Shown here: piece after piece, positions 19,400 through 34,867 of the stretch
Position numbering within the stretch: position 1 is the first letter of the stretch
How the letters are laid out: every line of letters begins with the position of its first letter
Assembly: GCF_002803095.1 (NCBI RefSeq)
Contig: NZ_PGLR01000015.1
Span: 61,479 to 125,478, forward strand
Source of the DNA: Pseudomonas sp. ZH-FAD
Lineage (GTDB): Bacteria; Pseudomonadota; Gammaproteobacteria; Pseudomonadales; Pseudomonadaceae
Length of the DNA: 64,000 bases
Reading direction: 5' to 3'
The notes under the pieces: generated by a model
The model's database searches: none
Told to the model about the DNA's origin: nothing
What the model saw: the letters and a program-made list of their open reading frames with translations, nothing else
Program-made: the position numbers and the translations under genes

Positions 19400-20334
19400 G
19401 ACCAGAACGCGCGGATACCGGCCACGCCCTGGGCGCCAATCTGCCAGGCGCGTTCGATATCGGCCGGGCCTACGCCGCCCAGCAGATAAGCCGGCAGGTT
19501 GAAATGGGTCAGCATCTCGCTTGCAGCGTCCCAGCCCAGCGGCTGCGCCTCGGGATGAGTCGCGGTCGCCTGCACGGGGGACAGGGTGACGAAGTCCACG
19601 CCCATCTGCGTGGCCAGCGCCAGCTCATCGGCATTATGGCAAGACGCCGCCAGCCAGCGATCCTCAGGGAAAGGGCGGCCGCTGGCGGCGTAATTGCGCA
19701 GCTGTTCGGCCGTCAGGTGCCAGCCAGCCGCGGGAAAATCCCCCAGCCACTCCAGCGGCCCCTTGAGCATCAGTTGCGCCTTGCCGGCACACAGGCCCTG
19801 CACGTCGACAGCCAGGTCGCGGTATTGCGGGTCGAACATGTTCGGCGCGCGCAGCTGAATCAGCCTTACCCCCTGCGCCAGAGCACTGCGGATGCCGGCG
19901 AGCAGCTCACTCGGCTCCAGGCCATCCGGGGTGATCAGGTAGCGATCAGGCAGGCGCGCCGCGGCGACTATGGGCTTGTTGGCGGCGGGGAATTCGTATT
20001 CCAGCAACTGCCGCTCACTGACCCAGGCCAGGGGCTGGCCTTCTGCGCCATGCGGCTCGCCACTGAAGGCCGACACTTCCCAGACGTCCAGCAACACCTG
20101 CTTGTCCGGATAGTCGTGGCGAATCTGGATCAGCGGGCGCGCAGCCTGCGGACGAATCCCCAGTTCCTCCTGCAGTTCACGATCGAGGGCGACCCGCACC
20201 GCCTCACCGTCCTCCACCTTGCCGCCGGGAAACTCCCACAGACCGCCCTGGTGTTTGTCATCGGGTCGCCTGGCGATCAGGATGCGTCCATCGACACCCC
20301 GAATCACCGCTGCTGCGACATGCACACGCTTCAC
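19396..20334 (-). CDS. Nudix (MutT-like) hydrolase fused to ThiE/TenI-like domain
   Basis: A 312-residue fusion. The N-terminal Nudix domain (1-130) reads MKRVHVAAAVIRGVDGRILI and has a complete Nudix box from GGKVEDGE to RELQEELGI (about residues 38-60), typical of MutT 8-oxo-dGTP pyrophosphatases. The C-terminal half (about 140-312) is a TIM-barrel ThiE/TenI homolog with VRLIQLRAP, a GWHLT loop and LLGGVGPADIERAWQIGAQG. The Lys after Q-L-R and the metal-binding Asp of true ThiE are missing. Start is GTG, 7 bp after AGGAGG; GTGA overlaps the gst stop. Confidence 0.88.
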   Translation of the reverse strand: MKRVHVAAAVIRGVDGRILIARRPDDKHQGGLWEFPGGKVEDGEAVRVALDRELQEELGIRPQAARPLIQIRHDYPDKQVLLDVWEVSAFSGEPHGAEGQPLAWVSERQLLEYEFPAANKPIVAAARLPDRYLITPDGLEPSELLAGIRSALAQGVRLIQLRAPNMFDPQYRDLAVDVQGLCAGKAQLMLKGPLEWLGDFPAAGWHLTAEQLRNYAASGRPFPEDRWLAASCHNADELALATQMGVDFVTLSPVQATATHPEAQPLGWDAASEMLTHFNLPAYLLGGVGPADIERAWQIGAQGVAGIRAFWS

Positions 20335-20963
20335 CCCTTTACCTCCTGCAATGCTGCCTGATACCAGCGCCGGAACGCCGGCCAGCGGTAGATGGTTTCG
20401 ACATAGGCCGCTGCCGTTGTCGGTAGCGCCACATGATAACTGCGCAGACGCGCGGCGACCGGCGCATAGAAGGCATCGGCAATGCTGGCCTGACCGAACA
20501 GATAGTTGCCTGAAGTGGCGAAGCGCTCGCGGCAATCGGCCCAGATCGCGCAAATACGATCGATATCGGCCTGCGCCGCGTCCGGCAGCTCGGTCAGCGC
20601 CTTGTCACGCGCCAGATCCATCGGCAGGTGGCTGCGCAGAGCGCTGAAGCCACTGTGCATCTCCGCACAGACACTACGTGCCAAGGCGCGGGCCTGGCGA
20701 TCCTGCGGCCACAGCTGCGCCTCGGGGTAGCACTCGGCCAGATATTCGGCTATCGCCAGGGAATCCCACACCGGTCCCTGCTCGGTGAGCAGCACAGGCA
20801 CCTTGCCGGTGGGCGAGTGCCGCAGCAATTGCGCGCGGCTGTCGGGCTGATACAGGCGAACCAGCACTTCTTCACATTCCACACCGGCCAGCTCGACCGT
20901 CAGCGCGGCACGCAACGACCAGGAGGAATAGTTCTTGTCGCCAATCACCAGTTTCAGGGCCAT
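20331..20963 (-). CDS. Glutathione S-transferase family protein
   Basis: A 210-residue cytosolic GST-like protein. The thioredoxin-like N-terminal domain begins MALKLVIGDKNYSSWSLRAA, with a Ser-Ser-Trp-Ser active-site region, S-P-T-G-K-V-P-V-L (cis-Pro) and D-S-L-A-I-A-E-Y-L (glutathione gamma-glutamyl contacts). An all-helical C-terminal domain follows. The KNYSSWSLRA motif places it with YfcF/YfcG-like or zeta-like GSTs; the substrate is unknown. It overlaps the Nudix gene by 4 bp, so the two are co-translated. Confidence 0.88.
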   Translation of the reverse strand: MALKLVIGDKNYSSWSLRAALTVELAGVECEEVLVRLYQPDSRAQLLRHSPTGKVPVLLTEQGPVWDSLAIAEYLAECYPEAQLWPQDRQARALARSVCAEMHSGFSALRSHLPMDLARDKALTELPDAAQADIDRICAIWADCRERFATSGNYLFGQASIADAFYAPVAARLRSYHVALPTTAAAYVETIYRWPAFRRWYQAALQEVKG

Positions 20964-21022
20964 CTCGCGCGTCCTCGGGCATGAAGTCACTCGACGTTAA
21001 AAGCCTGCCTCCCGAATAGCAA

Positions 21023-21057
21023 ATTCCCGCGCGTCATGGGGTCATGAGGCACGGGAA
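21023..21057 (-). terminator. Weak hairpin after argJ
   Basis: Arms ATTCCCG and CGGGAAT enclose a second small stem (TCATG / CATGA). On the minus strand it is followed by TTTGC only, so it is a weak candidate for the argJ terminator. Confidence 0.4.
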
Positions 21058-21077
21058 TACGAACGAGCAGGACGCGA

Positions 21078-22295
21078 TCAGGTGCGGTATTCGGCGTTGA
21101 TCTTGACGTACTCGTGGGACAGGTCGGTGGTCCAGATGGTCTCGCTGCAGGTGCCACGGCCCAGCTCGATACGGATGGTGATTTCCTCACGGGCCATCAC
21201 CGCCGCACCCTGCTCTTCGGTGTAGGTGGTCGCACGGCAACCCTTGCTGGCGATGCAGACTTCACCGAGGAACACGTCGATCTTGCTCACGTCGAGCTGC
21301 GGCACGCCGGCATAGCCCACGGCGGCGAGGATACGCCCCCAGTTCGGGTCGGAGGCGAACAGCGCGGTCTTGATCAGCGGCGAATGAGCCACCGCGTAAG
21401 CCACGTCCAGACACTCCTGATGAGTGCCGCCACCGTTGACTTGCACGGTGACGAACTTGGTCGCGCCCTCACCGTCACGGACGATGGCCTGCGCCACCTC
21501 CATGAATACCTCGAAAACCGCCTGTTTGAGCTTGGCGAACAGCTCGCCAGAAGCCTCGGTGATTTCCGCCAGGGCCGCCTGGCCGGTGGCGATCAGCATG
21601 CAGCAGTCGTTGGTGGAAGTATCGCCGTCGATGGTGATGCGGTTGAACGACTTGTTCGCCGCGTCGCGCACCAGATCCTGCAGCACGCCCTGAGCGACCT
21701 TGGCGTCAGTGGCGATGTAGCCGAGCATGGTCGCCATGTTCGGCCGGATCATGCCGGCGCCCTTGGAAATACCGGTGACGGTAACGGTCACGCCGTCGTG
21801 CTGGAACTGCCGGCTGGCGCCCTTGGGCAGGGTGTCGGTGGTCATGATACCGGTGGCGGCCGCTTCCCAGTTGTCGGCCTTGAGATCATCCAGCGCAGCC
21901 TGCAACGCGGACTCGATCTTCTCCACCGGCAGCGGCTCGCCGATCACACCGGTGGAGAACGGCAGTACGGCGCTTTCGGTTACGCCGGTCAGCTCGGCCA
22001 GGCGGGCACAGGCGCGGCGCGCACGGGCCAGACCGTCGGCACCGGTACCGGCGTTGGCATTGCCGGTATTGGTCAGCAAATAGCGCACTTCACCACCCAG
22101 GCGCTCGCGAGTGATCAGTACCGGCGCCGCGCAGAAGGCGTTGGTGGTGGTCACCCCGGCAATACGCGAACCTTCGGCACAGCGCATCACCACCACATCC
22201 TTGCGCCCGGGACGCTTGATGCCGGCTGAGGCGATGCCCAGCTCGAAACCAGGAACCGGGTGCAGGGTAGACAGCGGGCCAAGACCAACAGCCAT
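21078..22295 (-). CDS. argJ: Bifunctional glutamate N-acetyltransferase / amino-acid acetyltransferase
   Basis: Recycles the acetyl group from N-acetylornithine to glutamate in arginine synthesis. The 405-residue precursor is cleaved autocatalytically before T189 in [17 protein letters not shown], giving alpha and beta chains. [12 protein letters not shown] near residue 77 and the C-terminal [14 protein letters not shown] are typical of ArgJ. Length matches the family. It sits between secA and the GST gene on the same strand, as in other pseudomonads. Confidence 0.96.
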   Translation of the reverse strand: MAVGLGPLSTLHPVPGFELGIASAGIKRPGRKDVVVMRCAEGSRIAGVTTTNAFCAAPVLITRERLGGEVRYLLTNTGNANAGTGADGLARARRACARLAELTGVTESAVLPFSTGVIGEPLPVEKIESALQAALDDLKADNWEAAATGIMTTDTLPKGASRQFQHDGVTVTVTGISKGAGMIRPNMATMLGYIATDAKVAQGVLQDLVRDAANKSFNRITIDGDTSTNDCCMLIATGQAALAEITEASGELFAKLKQAVFEVFMEVAQAIVRDGEGATKFVTVQVNGGGTHQECLDVAYAVAHSPLIKTALFASDPNWGRILAAVGYAGVPQLDVSKIDVFLGEVCIASKGCRATTYTEEQGAAVMAREEITIRIELGRGTCSETIWTTDLSHEYVKINAEYRT

Positions 22296-22347
22296 GAGAT
22301 GCGCTCCTTCAGATGTGCGGTGATCGCTTCGGCGACCGGGTGAGATG

Positions 22348-22384
22348 GTAAAACGCCGCGAGCGGCTGAACCGTTCGCGGCGTT
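22348..22384 (-). terminator. Rho-independent terminator of secA
   Basis: Stem AACGCCGCGAGCGG / CCGTTCGCGGCGTT (one mismatch) around CTGAA; on the minus strand it is followed by TTTTAC. It lies 64 bp after the secA stop. Confidence 0.8.
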
Positions 22385-22447
22385 GTCAGGGCGCTGGCAG
22401 CATAGCCGAAGCGCCCGCTACTGCAAGCGTCCCAAACGGGCCGGTGA

Positions 22448-25183
<2,736 letters not shown>

Positions 25184-25421
25184 ATCGACAGGATCTTCCG
25201 GCGAATGGATGGAGGTCGGCGCAAATCGCGACCTGGCAGCCAGCATGGCTGCGGGCGAAGGGGGCATTCTACCCGGAAAACTCAGGGAGGAAAGTGACGT
25301 TGTCAGCCCGTTGCTGCCGTGTGATGGCGCAGGCCACGCATCCCCGGTCAGCCAGGGGCGCGGCGTGAAACTTTATATGGGGATGAATGCTGGCAATTCA
25401 AGGCCAGCCATCGCCCCTGAC

Positions 25422-26342
25422 TCACTCGACGCCGTTGGCACGTGCGATATAGAGGGCGGGATTGACCTGTCGGCCATCCTTGCTGACTTCGAAGTGCACG
25501 TGATAACCGGTGGAACGACCACTGCGACCGACCTTGGCGATGGTCTGGCCGCGCTGCACCAGATCGCCGATCTGCACGGTATTGCTCTGGTTGTGGGCAT
25601 AGAGCGTGACGTAGCCATCCGTGTGACTGATTTCCACGGTATTGCCGTAACCATTCTTCCTACCGGAAAAGGTCACCACGCCAGCGGCAACCGATACCAC
25701 GTCACTGCCAGGCTTTGCCGCGAAATCCATGCCCTTGTGGACACTGGCGCGGCCGGTCAGCGGATGCACACGACGGCCGAAAGGTGACGACACATAACCC
25801 TGCAAGACCGGGCGACCGGACAGTGTTTCCGCTTCACTCAGGCGGCGCTCGCCAAGCAGTTGCTCCAGCACTTCCAACTGCTGCTCGCGACTCTCCACGC
25901 GCAGTGCCAGCTCATCCAGGGCGTTCATGAAAGGCGGCGGCGCATAGGCCGAAGCCCCCAGCGGATCTTCCGCCCCGCCCTGACCGACACTGAGGGAGAA
26001 GTCGAACTCACCGGCGTCCAGTTCTGCCAGTTCGGTGAGGCGCTCACCCAGGGCATCGAGCCGGGTGAGACGCGCCTGCAACTCGGCAACATGCACAGCG
26101 AAGGCGTCGAGCTGACGTTGCGCGTCCTGGCGCACGGCGCCGACCTGCTCGCGCTGCTGGTCGAGGGCCTCGACCAGCGAGGTGTCGACCACAGGTTCGG
26201 CGGTCAACCACTTGGCGCCCATCGCAGCACCGGCAGCAAGGCTCAGGACCAGCAGCAGGACAACCGAGAGCAGCAACCAGCGCAGGTCCAGATTGATCGT
26301 TCGCGCCGAACCGTGACGGCTATTGAGCAAGATGATATGCAT
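25422..26342 (-). CDS. M23-family peptidase, membrane-anchored
   Basis: A 306-residue envelope protein. One N-terminal membrane segment (about 20-48, LRWLLLSVVLLLVLSLAAGA) is followed by a coiled-coil region (about 65-175) and a C-terminal LytM/M23 domain (about 190-300). Metal ligands are present in H-K-G-M-D-F and Y-H-V-H-F-E, together with a LYAHNQS strand, so it could be an active zinc endopeptidase rather than a degenerate activator. It is the PA4404 type, upstream of secA on the same strand and divergent from dciA. A role in peptidoglycan remodelling is inferred. Confidence 0.88.
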   Translation of the reverse strand: MHIILLNSRHGSARTINLDLRWLLLSVVLLLVLSLAAGAAMGAKWLTAEPVVDTSLVEALDQQREQVGAVRQDAQRQLDAFAVHVAELQARLTRLDALGERLTELAELDAGEFDFSLSVGQGGAEDPLGASAYAPPPFMNALDELALRVESREQQLEVLEQLLGERRLSEAETLSGRPVLQGYVSSPFGRRVHPLTGRASVHKGMDFAAKPGSDVVSVAAGVVTFSGRKNGYGNTVEISHTDGYVTLYAHNQSNTVQIGDLVQRGQTIAKVGRSGRSTGYHVHFEVSKDGRQVNPALYIARANGVE

Positions 26343-26420
26343 GGCTTCCCCTTTTCGCAGAACACAGGCCGGCAGCACGCTCTGCTACCATGACGGCTCT
26401 GCAACTTAAGGCTTCCTGCC

Positions 26421-26876
26421 ATGACGTTTCGTCCCTTGCCGGCCCAGGCACCCGCTAAGCTGTTACGCGAAGCCAAGCCCCTGAAAGCGCTGTTCGGTCA
26501 GGCGCAACGCCTTACCCACCTGCAGCGTCTTGTCGATAGCCAGCTACAGCCTGCTGCCCGGGAACACTGTCATGTAGCGTCCTGGCGCGACGGCTGCTTG
26601 TTATTGATCGTGACCGATGGCCACTGGGCAACACGCCTGCGTTATCAGCAAAGAAGACTGCAACGACAACTACAGGCACTCGAAGAATTCGCGACCTTAA
26701 CGAAAATCATGTTCAAGGTGCAACCTCAAGGCGGCCAGAATCGTGGAACCGGTCGCACCTTGCACTTGTCGAATAGCGCCGCACAAAGCATCCAGGCAAC
26801 GGCCGAAGGTATCAGCGACCCCAGGCTACGCGCGGCACTCGAGCGCCTGGCCAGCCACACGCAGAAAGACCAATAA
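26421..26876 (+). CDS. dciA: DciA-type replicative helicase operator (DUF721)
   Basis: A 151-residue basic protein. The N-terminal half (about 10-100) contains the DUF721 fold with A-S-W-R-D-G-C-L-L-L-I-V and W-A-T-R-L-R-Y, characteristic of DciA, which loads or assists DnaB in bacteria lacking DnaC. The tail is low-complexity and polar, as is usual. It is a single gene, 78 bp from the divergent M23 peptidase, in the position of PA4405 next to lpxC and secA. Confidence 0.85.
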   Translation: MTFRPLPAQAPAKLLREAKPLKALFGQAQRLTHLQRLVDSQLQPAAREHCHVASWRDGCLLLIVTDGHWATRLRYQQRRLQRQLQALEEFATLTKIMFKVQPQGGQNRGTGRTLHLSNSAAQSIQATAEGISDPRLRAALERLASHTQKDQ

Positions 26877-26980
26877 GCCCCCGCTCCGCTCGTCGGTAAA
26901 ACTCGTTTCGACGCAGGCGCCAGACAAATGGCGCCAGAGACCATCGCCCAAAATCCCACTCCACTGAGTGACCGGCCATA

Positions 26981-27003
26981 AAAAAGGCCACCCGAAGGTG
27001 GCC
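26981..27003 (-). terminator. Terminator of lpxC
   Basis: Stem GGCCACC / GGTGGCC with a CGAA tetraloop; on the minus strand it is followed by six T. It is 28 bp after the lpxC stop and ends the dcw region. Confidence 0.88.
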
Positions 27004-27031
27004 TCAAATAAAGCTGGAAAGAGAGTAGGTT

Positions 27032-27961
<930 letters not shown>

Positions 27962-28054
27962 CTAGTTGCGAACTGTTTTCAACAATGGTCGGGAATGATA
28001 GCAGAACCGACCTTTGCTGAACACCAATCACCCATATACTCCTGATAAATTCCA

Positions 28055-29248
28055 TCAATCAGCCTGACGACGCAGGAAAGCCGGAATATCCAGGTAATCG
28101 AGGTCATCCTGGGTATTGAGCTTGGCTGCAGTGGCCGCACCGCCATGGCTCTGGCGCTGCACGGTGGGACGCTCGTAGTCCTTGTAGTTGACCGACTGCT
28201 CGCTGCGCGGCTGCGCGGCAGGCTGCTGGGCAACCGGCTGGCTGACGGCGACCTGCACGGTGTTGTCGACTACCTTGACCGGCTTCTCCATGCGCGCGCC
28301 GAGGCCGGTGGCGACCACGGTGACGTGCAGTTCGTCGCGCATGTCGGCGTCGATCACGGTGCCGACCTTGACGGTGGCGTGCTCGGAAGCGAACTGCTCG
28401 ATGATGTTACCCACGTCGGAGTACTCACCCAGCGACAGGTCGGGACCGGCAGTGATGTTCACCAGAATGCCGCGCGCACCCTGCAGGTTGACATCTTCCA
28501 GCAGCGGGTTGCGGATGGCGGCTTCAGTGGCTTCACGCGCACGGTTCGGACCGCTGGCGCAGCCGGTGCCCATCATGGCCATGCCCATTTCGCTCATCAC
28601 GGTTTTCACGTCGGCGAAGTCGACGTTGATCATGCCCGGACGCTTGATGATGTCGGAGATACCGCGCACGGCGCCGGCCAGCACGTCGTCAGCCTTGGCG
28701 AAGGCGGACAGCAGGCTGGCGTCCTTGCCGAGGATGGTCAGCAGCTTTTCGTTGGGGATGGTGATCAGCGAGTCGACGCTCTCGGACAGCGCGCGGATGC
28801 CCTCGTCGGCGATGACCATGCGCTTCTTGCCCTCGAACGGGAACGGACGGGTGACCACGGCCACGGTGAGGATGCCCAGTTCCTTGGCCACCTCAGCGAT
28901 CACCGGCGCAGCGCCGGTACCGGTACCGCCACCCATGCCGGTGGTGATGAACACCATGTCAGTGCCTTGCAGCACTTCGGCGATGCGCTCGCGATCTTCC
29001 AGCGCGGCCTGACGACCGACTTCCGGATTGGCGCCAGCACCCAGGCCTTTGGTCACGCCCGGGCCGAGCTGCAGCACGGTACGTGCGCCGATGTTTTTCA
29101 GCGCCTGCGCATCGGTATTGGCGCAGATGAACTCGACGCCCTCGATGTTGCTGACGGCCATGTGATTGACTGCGTTGCCGCCGCCACCACCGACACCGAT
29201 TACTTTGATAACCGCGCTTTGCGGAATGTTATCTACTAGTTCGAACAT
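28055..29248 (-). CDS. ftsZ: Cell division protein FtsZ
   Basis: Tubulin-like GTPase that forms the Z ring. The 397 residues begin MFELVDNIPQSAVIKVIGVG, with GVGGGGGNAVNHM and the tubulin signature GMGGGTGTGAAPV near residue 106. The T7 loop has NVDFADVKTVM. A variable linker leads to the conserved C-terminal peptide LDYLDIPAFLRRQAD, which contacts FtsA and ZipA. It starts 42 bp after ftsA, the only sizeable gap in the cluster upstream of it. Confidence 0.98.
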   Translation of the reverse strand: MFELVDNIPQSAVIKVIGVGGGGGNAVNHMAVSNIEGVEFICANTDAQALKNIGARTVLQLGPGVTKGLGAGANPEVGRQAALEDRERIAEVLQGTDMVFITTGMGGGTGTGAAPVIAEVAKELGILTVAVVTRPFPFEGKKRMVIADEGIRALSESVDSLITIPNEKLLTILGKDASLLSAFAKADDVLAGAVRGISDIIKRPGMINVDFADVKTVMSEMGMAMMGTGCASGPNRAREATEAAIRNPLLEDVNLQGARGILVNITAGPDLSLGEYSDVGNIIEQFASEHATVKVGTVIDADMRDELHVTVVATGLGARMEKPVKVVDNTVQVAVSQPVAQQPAAQPRSEQSVNYKDYERPTVQRQSHGGAATAAKLNTQDDLDYLDIPAFLRRQAD

Positions 29249-29290
29249 GATCCCTCTCCTTCCTTTCTAGTTGTAACGCCTACTGCAAAT

Positions 29291-30538
29291 TTAGAAATTG
29301 CCTTGCACCCAACGCTTGATGCGTTCGAGTACCGGGGTTTTGTTTTCGTCCTGGTAAGGACTGCCCACCGACATGGAAATGCCGTCGTTCTGCTTCTGCA
29401 GCCCGTACAACAGCAAACCCACACCGGTGGAATAAATCGGGTTGCGCACCACGTCGCCCATGCCCTTGACGCTGTGCGGTACGCCGAGACGTACCGGCAT
29501 GTGGAAAATTTCTTCGGCCAGTTCGACCGCGCCTTCCATCTTCGCCGTGCCGCCGGTCATGACGATGCCGGCGGGAATCAGATCCTCGTAACCGCTGCGG
29601 CGCAGCTCGGCCTGAACCAGGGTGAATAGCTCGTCGTAACGCGGCTCGACCACTTCGGCCAGGGACTGGCGCGAGAGATCGCGCGGCGGGCGATCACCGA
29701 CGCTCGGCACCTTGATGGTTTCGCCGGCGCCGGCCAGCTTGGCCAGGGCGCAGGCGTAGCGGATCTTGATTTCCTCGGCGTACTGGGTCGGCGTACGCAG
29801 GGCCATGGCGATGTCGTTGGTGACTTGGTCACCGGCAATCGGGATCACCGCGGTGTGGCGAATCGCGCCTTCGGTGAAGATGGCGATATCGGTGGTGCCG
29901 CCGCCGATGTCCACCAGGCACACGCCCAGCTCCTTCTCGTCCTCGGTCAGCACCGAATAAGCGGATGCAAGCTGCTCGAGGATGATGTCGTCGACTTCCA
30001 GGCCGCAGCGGCGCACGCACTTCTCGATGTTCTGCGCGGCATTCACGGCGCAGGTGACCACGTGCACCTTGGCCTCCAGGCGCACGCCGGACATGCCCAG
30101 CGGCTCGCGCACGCCTTCCTGGTTATCGATCACGTAATCCTGGGCCAGGGTGTGCAGCACGCGCTGGTCCGCGGGAATCGCCACGGCCTGCGCGGCGTCG
30201 AGCACGCGTTCGATGTCGGCCGGGCTCACTTCACGATCACGGATGGCGACGATACCGTGGCTGTTCAGGCTGCGGATGTGATTGCCAGCCACACCGACGA
30301 ACGCCGAGTGAATGCGGCAACCCGCCATCAGCTGCGCCTCTTCCACCGCACGCTGGATCGAGGCCACGGTCGATTCGATATTGACCACCACGCCCTTCTT
30401 CAGCCCGCGCGACGGGTGGGTGCCGATACCGACGATTTCCAGCTGGCCGTCAGCCGTCACCTCGCCCACCAGCGCCACCACCTTGGAGGTGCCGATGTCC
30501 AGGCCAACGATCATCTTGCCGCTCTGCGCGCTATTCAT
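29291..30538 (-). CDS. ftsA: Cell division protein FtsA
   Basis: Actin-like ATPase that tethers FtsZ to the membrane. The 415-residue protein has the phosphate-1 motif MIVGLDIGTSKVVALVGEV, the phosphate-2 block VCLVDIGGGTTDIAIFTEGA, and the C-terminal amphipathic helix LERIKRWVQGNF that binds the membrane. It begins 15 bp after ftsQ. All standard elements are intact. Confidence 0.98.
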   Translation of the reverse strand: MNSAQSGKMIVGLDIGTSKVVALVGEVTADGQLEIVGIGTHPSRGLKKGVVVNIESTVASIQRAVEEAQLMAGCRIHSAFVGVAGNHIRSLNSHGIVAIRDREVSPADIERVLDAAQAVAIPADQRVLHTLAQDYVIDNQEGVREPLGMSGVRLEAKVHVVTCAVNAAQNIEKCVRRCGLEVDDIILEQLASAYSVLTEDEKELGVCLVDIGGGTTDIAIFTEGAIRHTAVIPIAGDQVTNDIAMALRTPTQYAEEIKIRYACALAKLAGAGETIKVPSVGDRPPRDLSRQSLAEVVEPRYDELFTLVQAELRRSGYEDLIPAGIVMTGGTAKMEGAVELAEEIFHMPVRLGVPHSVKGMGDVVRNPIYSTGVGLLLYGLQKQNDGISMSVGSPYQDENKTPVLERIKRWVQGNF

Positions 30539-30553
30539 TAGTCCAGCCTCTCC

Positions 30554-31420
30554 TCAATTCACTTTCTGCTCGGCCGCAGCCGGCTCCACCGGCTCACGCC
30601 AGGCCACGGCCAGGCCGTTGGCATAACGCAGGTCGATGCGCGCGATGTTCGCGCTCTGTTCTTTCAGTTCCCGCTCATAGATGGCGGCGAAACGACGCAT
30701 TTTTTCCACCACGTGATCACGTCCCAGCAGGATGTCGATACGCTGGCCGCTGGCGTTCTCCGTAGCCGAGAGGAACCAACTGCCGCGTTCGCGCAACTGC
30801 AGCCCGACCACGGTGAAGCCCATCGGCCGCAGCAACTGGCTGAGCATCTGGTACTGCTGCATCACCTTCGGCTGCGCCCGCTTCGGGCCGGACAGCTGCG
30901 GCAGATGCTGATAGTTGTCCAGCTCCTGCGGCGCGAACGCCTGACCCTGGTTGTTAAGCAGCGCCTCGTCACCCCAACGGGCGATGGGCAGTTGTTCCTC
31001 CAGACGCACGTCGATCTGATCCGGCCAGACACGACGCACTTCGGCATGGGCGATCCAGGGCATGCGCTCGAGCTCCTCGCGCATGCCGCGCAGGTCGGCG
31101 CTGAAGAAGCTCGCCTCGATATATGGCGCGATCCGTCGCTGCACCGCCTGCTGACTGACATAGGCCAGATCACCCTGCACGCTGATGCGCGCGATCGGGC
31201 GGTCGGCGTAGGGCAGCAGACGCAACGCCCCCTCGTAGGCGCCAAAGCCCAGACCAACCAGCAGCAGCGGCCAGAGCAGCCGTCCCACCCAGGAGAAATC
31301 CGCCTTGGGCATGCGCAGACGCATCGGCTCCTTGGCCACCAGACGGCTGGCGCCACGCGGCGCGGGCTTGCCGCGTTGCGGAGCCCTCAGCGAGTCCTGA
31401 TGACGCAGAGCGATGCTCAT
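30554..31420 (-). CDS. ftsQ: Cell division protein FtsQ
   Basis: Bitopic inner-membrane scaffold that links FtsL/FtsB to the divisome. The 288 residues have a cytoplasmic basic N-terminus of about 45 residues, one membrane helix ([20 protein letters not shown]), a POTRA domain starting [20 protein letters not shown], and the FtsQ beta domain ending AWREPVEP. It lies 3 bp after ddlB. Start ATG gives [10 protein letters not shown]. Confidence 0.95.
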   Translation of the reverse strand: MSIALRHQDSLRAPQRGKPAPRGASRLVAKEPMRLRMPKADFSWVGRLLWPLLLVGLGFGAYEGALRLLPYADRPIARISVQGDLAYVSQQAVQRRIAPYIEASFFSADLRGMREELERMPWIAHAEVRRVWPDQIDVRLEEQLPIARWGDEALLNNQGQAFAPQELDNYQHLPQLSGPKRAQPKVMQQYQMLSQLLRPMGFTVVGLQLRERGSWFLSATENASGQRIDILLGRDHVVEKMRRFAAIYERELKEQSANIARIDLRYANGLAVAWREPVEPAAAEQKVN

Positions 31421-31423
31421 CGC

Positions 31424-33796
<2,373 letters not shown>

Positions 33797-33804
<8 letters not shown>

Positions 33805-34867
33805 GCATCACCTCCTGGCAGATATCGACCACCGTACGGGTGGCATCGGGCTTGGCCAGGCGACGCGCGGTGGCGCCCATGACATTGAGTTTTTCCAGGT
33901 GCATCAGAACCTCGGTGAGCTGCGCGGCAAGCGTAGCCGCGTCAGTGGCATGTTGCGGGAGAAGGACGGCGGCGCCCTCCTTCGCCAGATATTCGGCATT
34001 GCGGCTCTGGTGGTCGTCGATGGCGTGCGGCAGTGGCACGAGAAACGACGGCAGCCCCGCTGCGGCCAACTCGCTGACGGTCAGCGCACCGGCGCGGCAA
34101 ACCACCAGGTCAGCCCAGCCATAAGCACGCGCCATGTCCTTGATGAAAGGCGCGACCTCGGCTTCGACCGCGGCATCGCGATAACGCTCCGCAGTGATGT
34201 CGGCATGTTGTTTACCGGCCTGGTGGAACACCTGCGGACGTATATCGGCAGGGATTTTCTCCAGCGCGGCCGGCAGCAATTTGTTCAGCGGCTCGGCGCC
34301 CAGGCTGCCGCCCAGCACCAGCAATTTCGGTTTGCGCCCGGCCAGCGGCTCACGCGGCGTTTCCAGGAACAGCTCTTCACGCACCGGGTTACCGGTGGTG
34401 CGGCGCTTGTCGGAAGCGCCGAAGGTGTCCGGGAAGGCCTCACAAATGCGCGTGGCGATACGCGACAGCAGACGATTGGCGGTACCGGCGACGGCGTTCT
34501 GCTCGTGAATCACCAGCGGCACGCCGGTCATACGCGCGGCCAGACCGCCGGGACCGGTGACATAACCGCCCATGCCAAGCACGCACACCGGCTGCAGCTC
34601 ACGCACGATACGACGCGCCTGCAGCAGCGAACGCAGCAACTGGAACGGCGCCTTGAGCAGGGACAGCTTGCCCTTGCCACGCAGGCCGCTGACATTGATC
34701 AGGTGCAGCGGCAGGCCCGCCTGTGGGACGAGTTCGTTCTCGATACCACGCGGCGTGCCCAGCCAGTGCACGACGTAACCACGGGCCTGGAACTCGCGTG
34801 CGCAGGCCAGCGCCGGGAATACGTGACCGCCGGTGCCGCCGGCCATGATCAGCACATTACCGCGCAT
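33797..34867 (-). CDS. murG: Lipid II synthase, GlcNAc transferase MurG
   Basis: Membrane-associated glycosyltransferase that turns lipid I into lipid II. The 356-residue protein reads [20 protein letters not shown], the first G loop, and later [25 protein letters not shown] and the donor-site [16 protein letters not shown]. The ATG at 34867 is preceded by AGGAGG at 7 bp; the Met six codons upstream has no such site. It overlaps ftsW by 11 bp. Confidence 0.97.
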
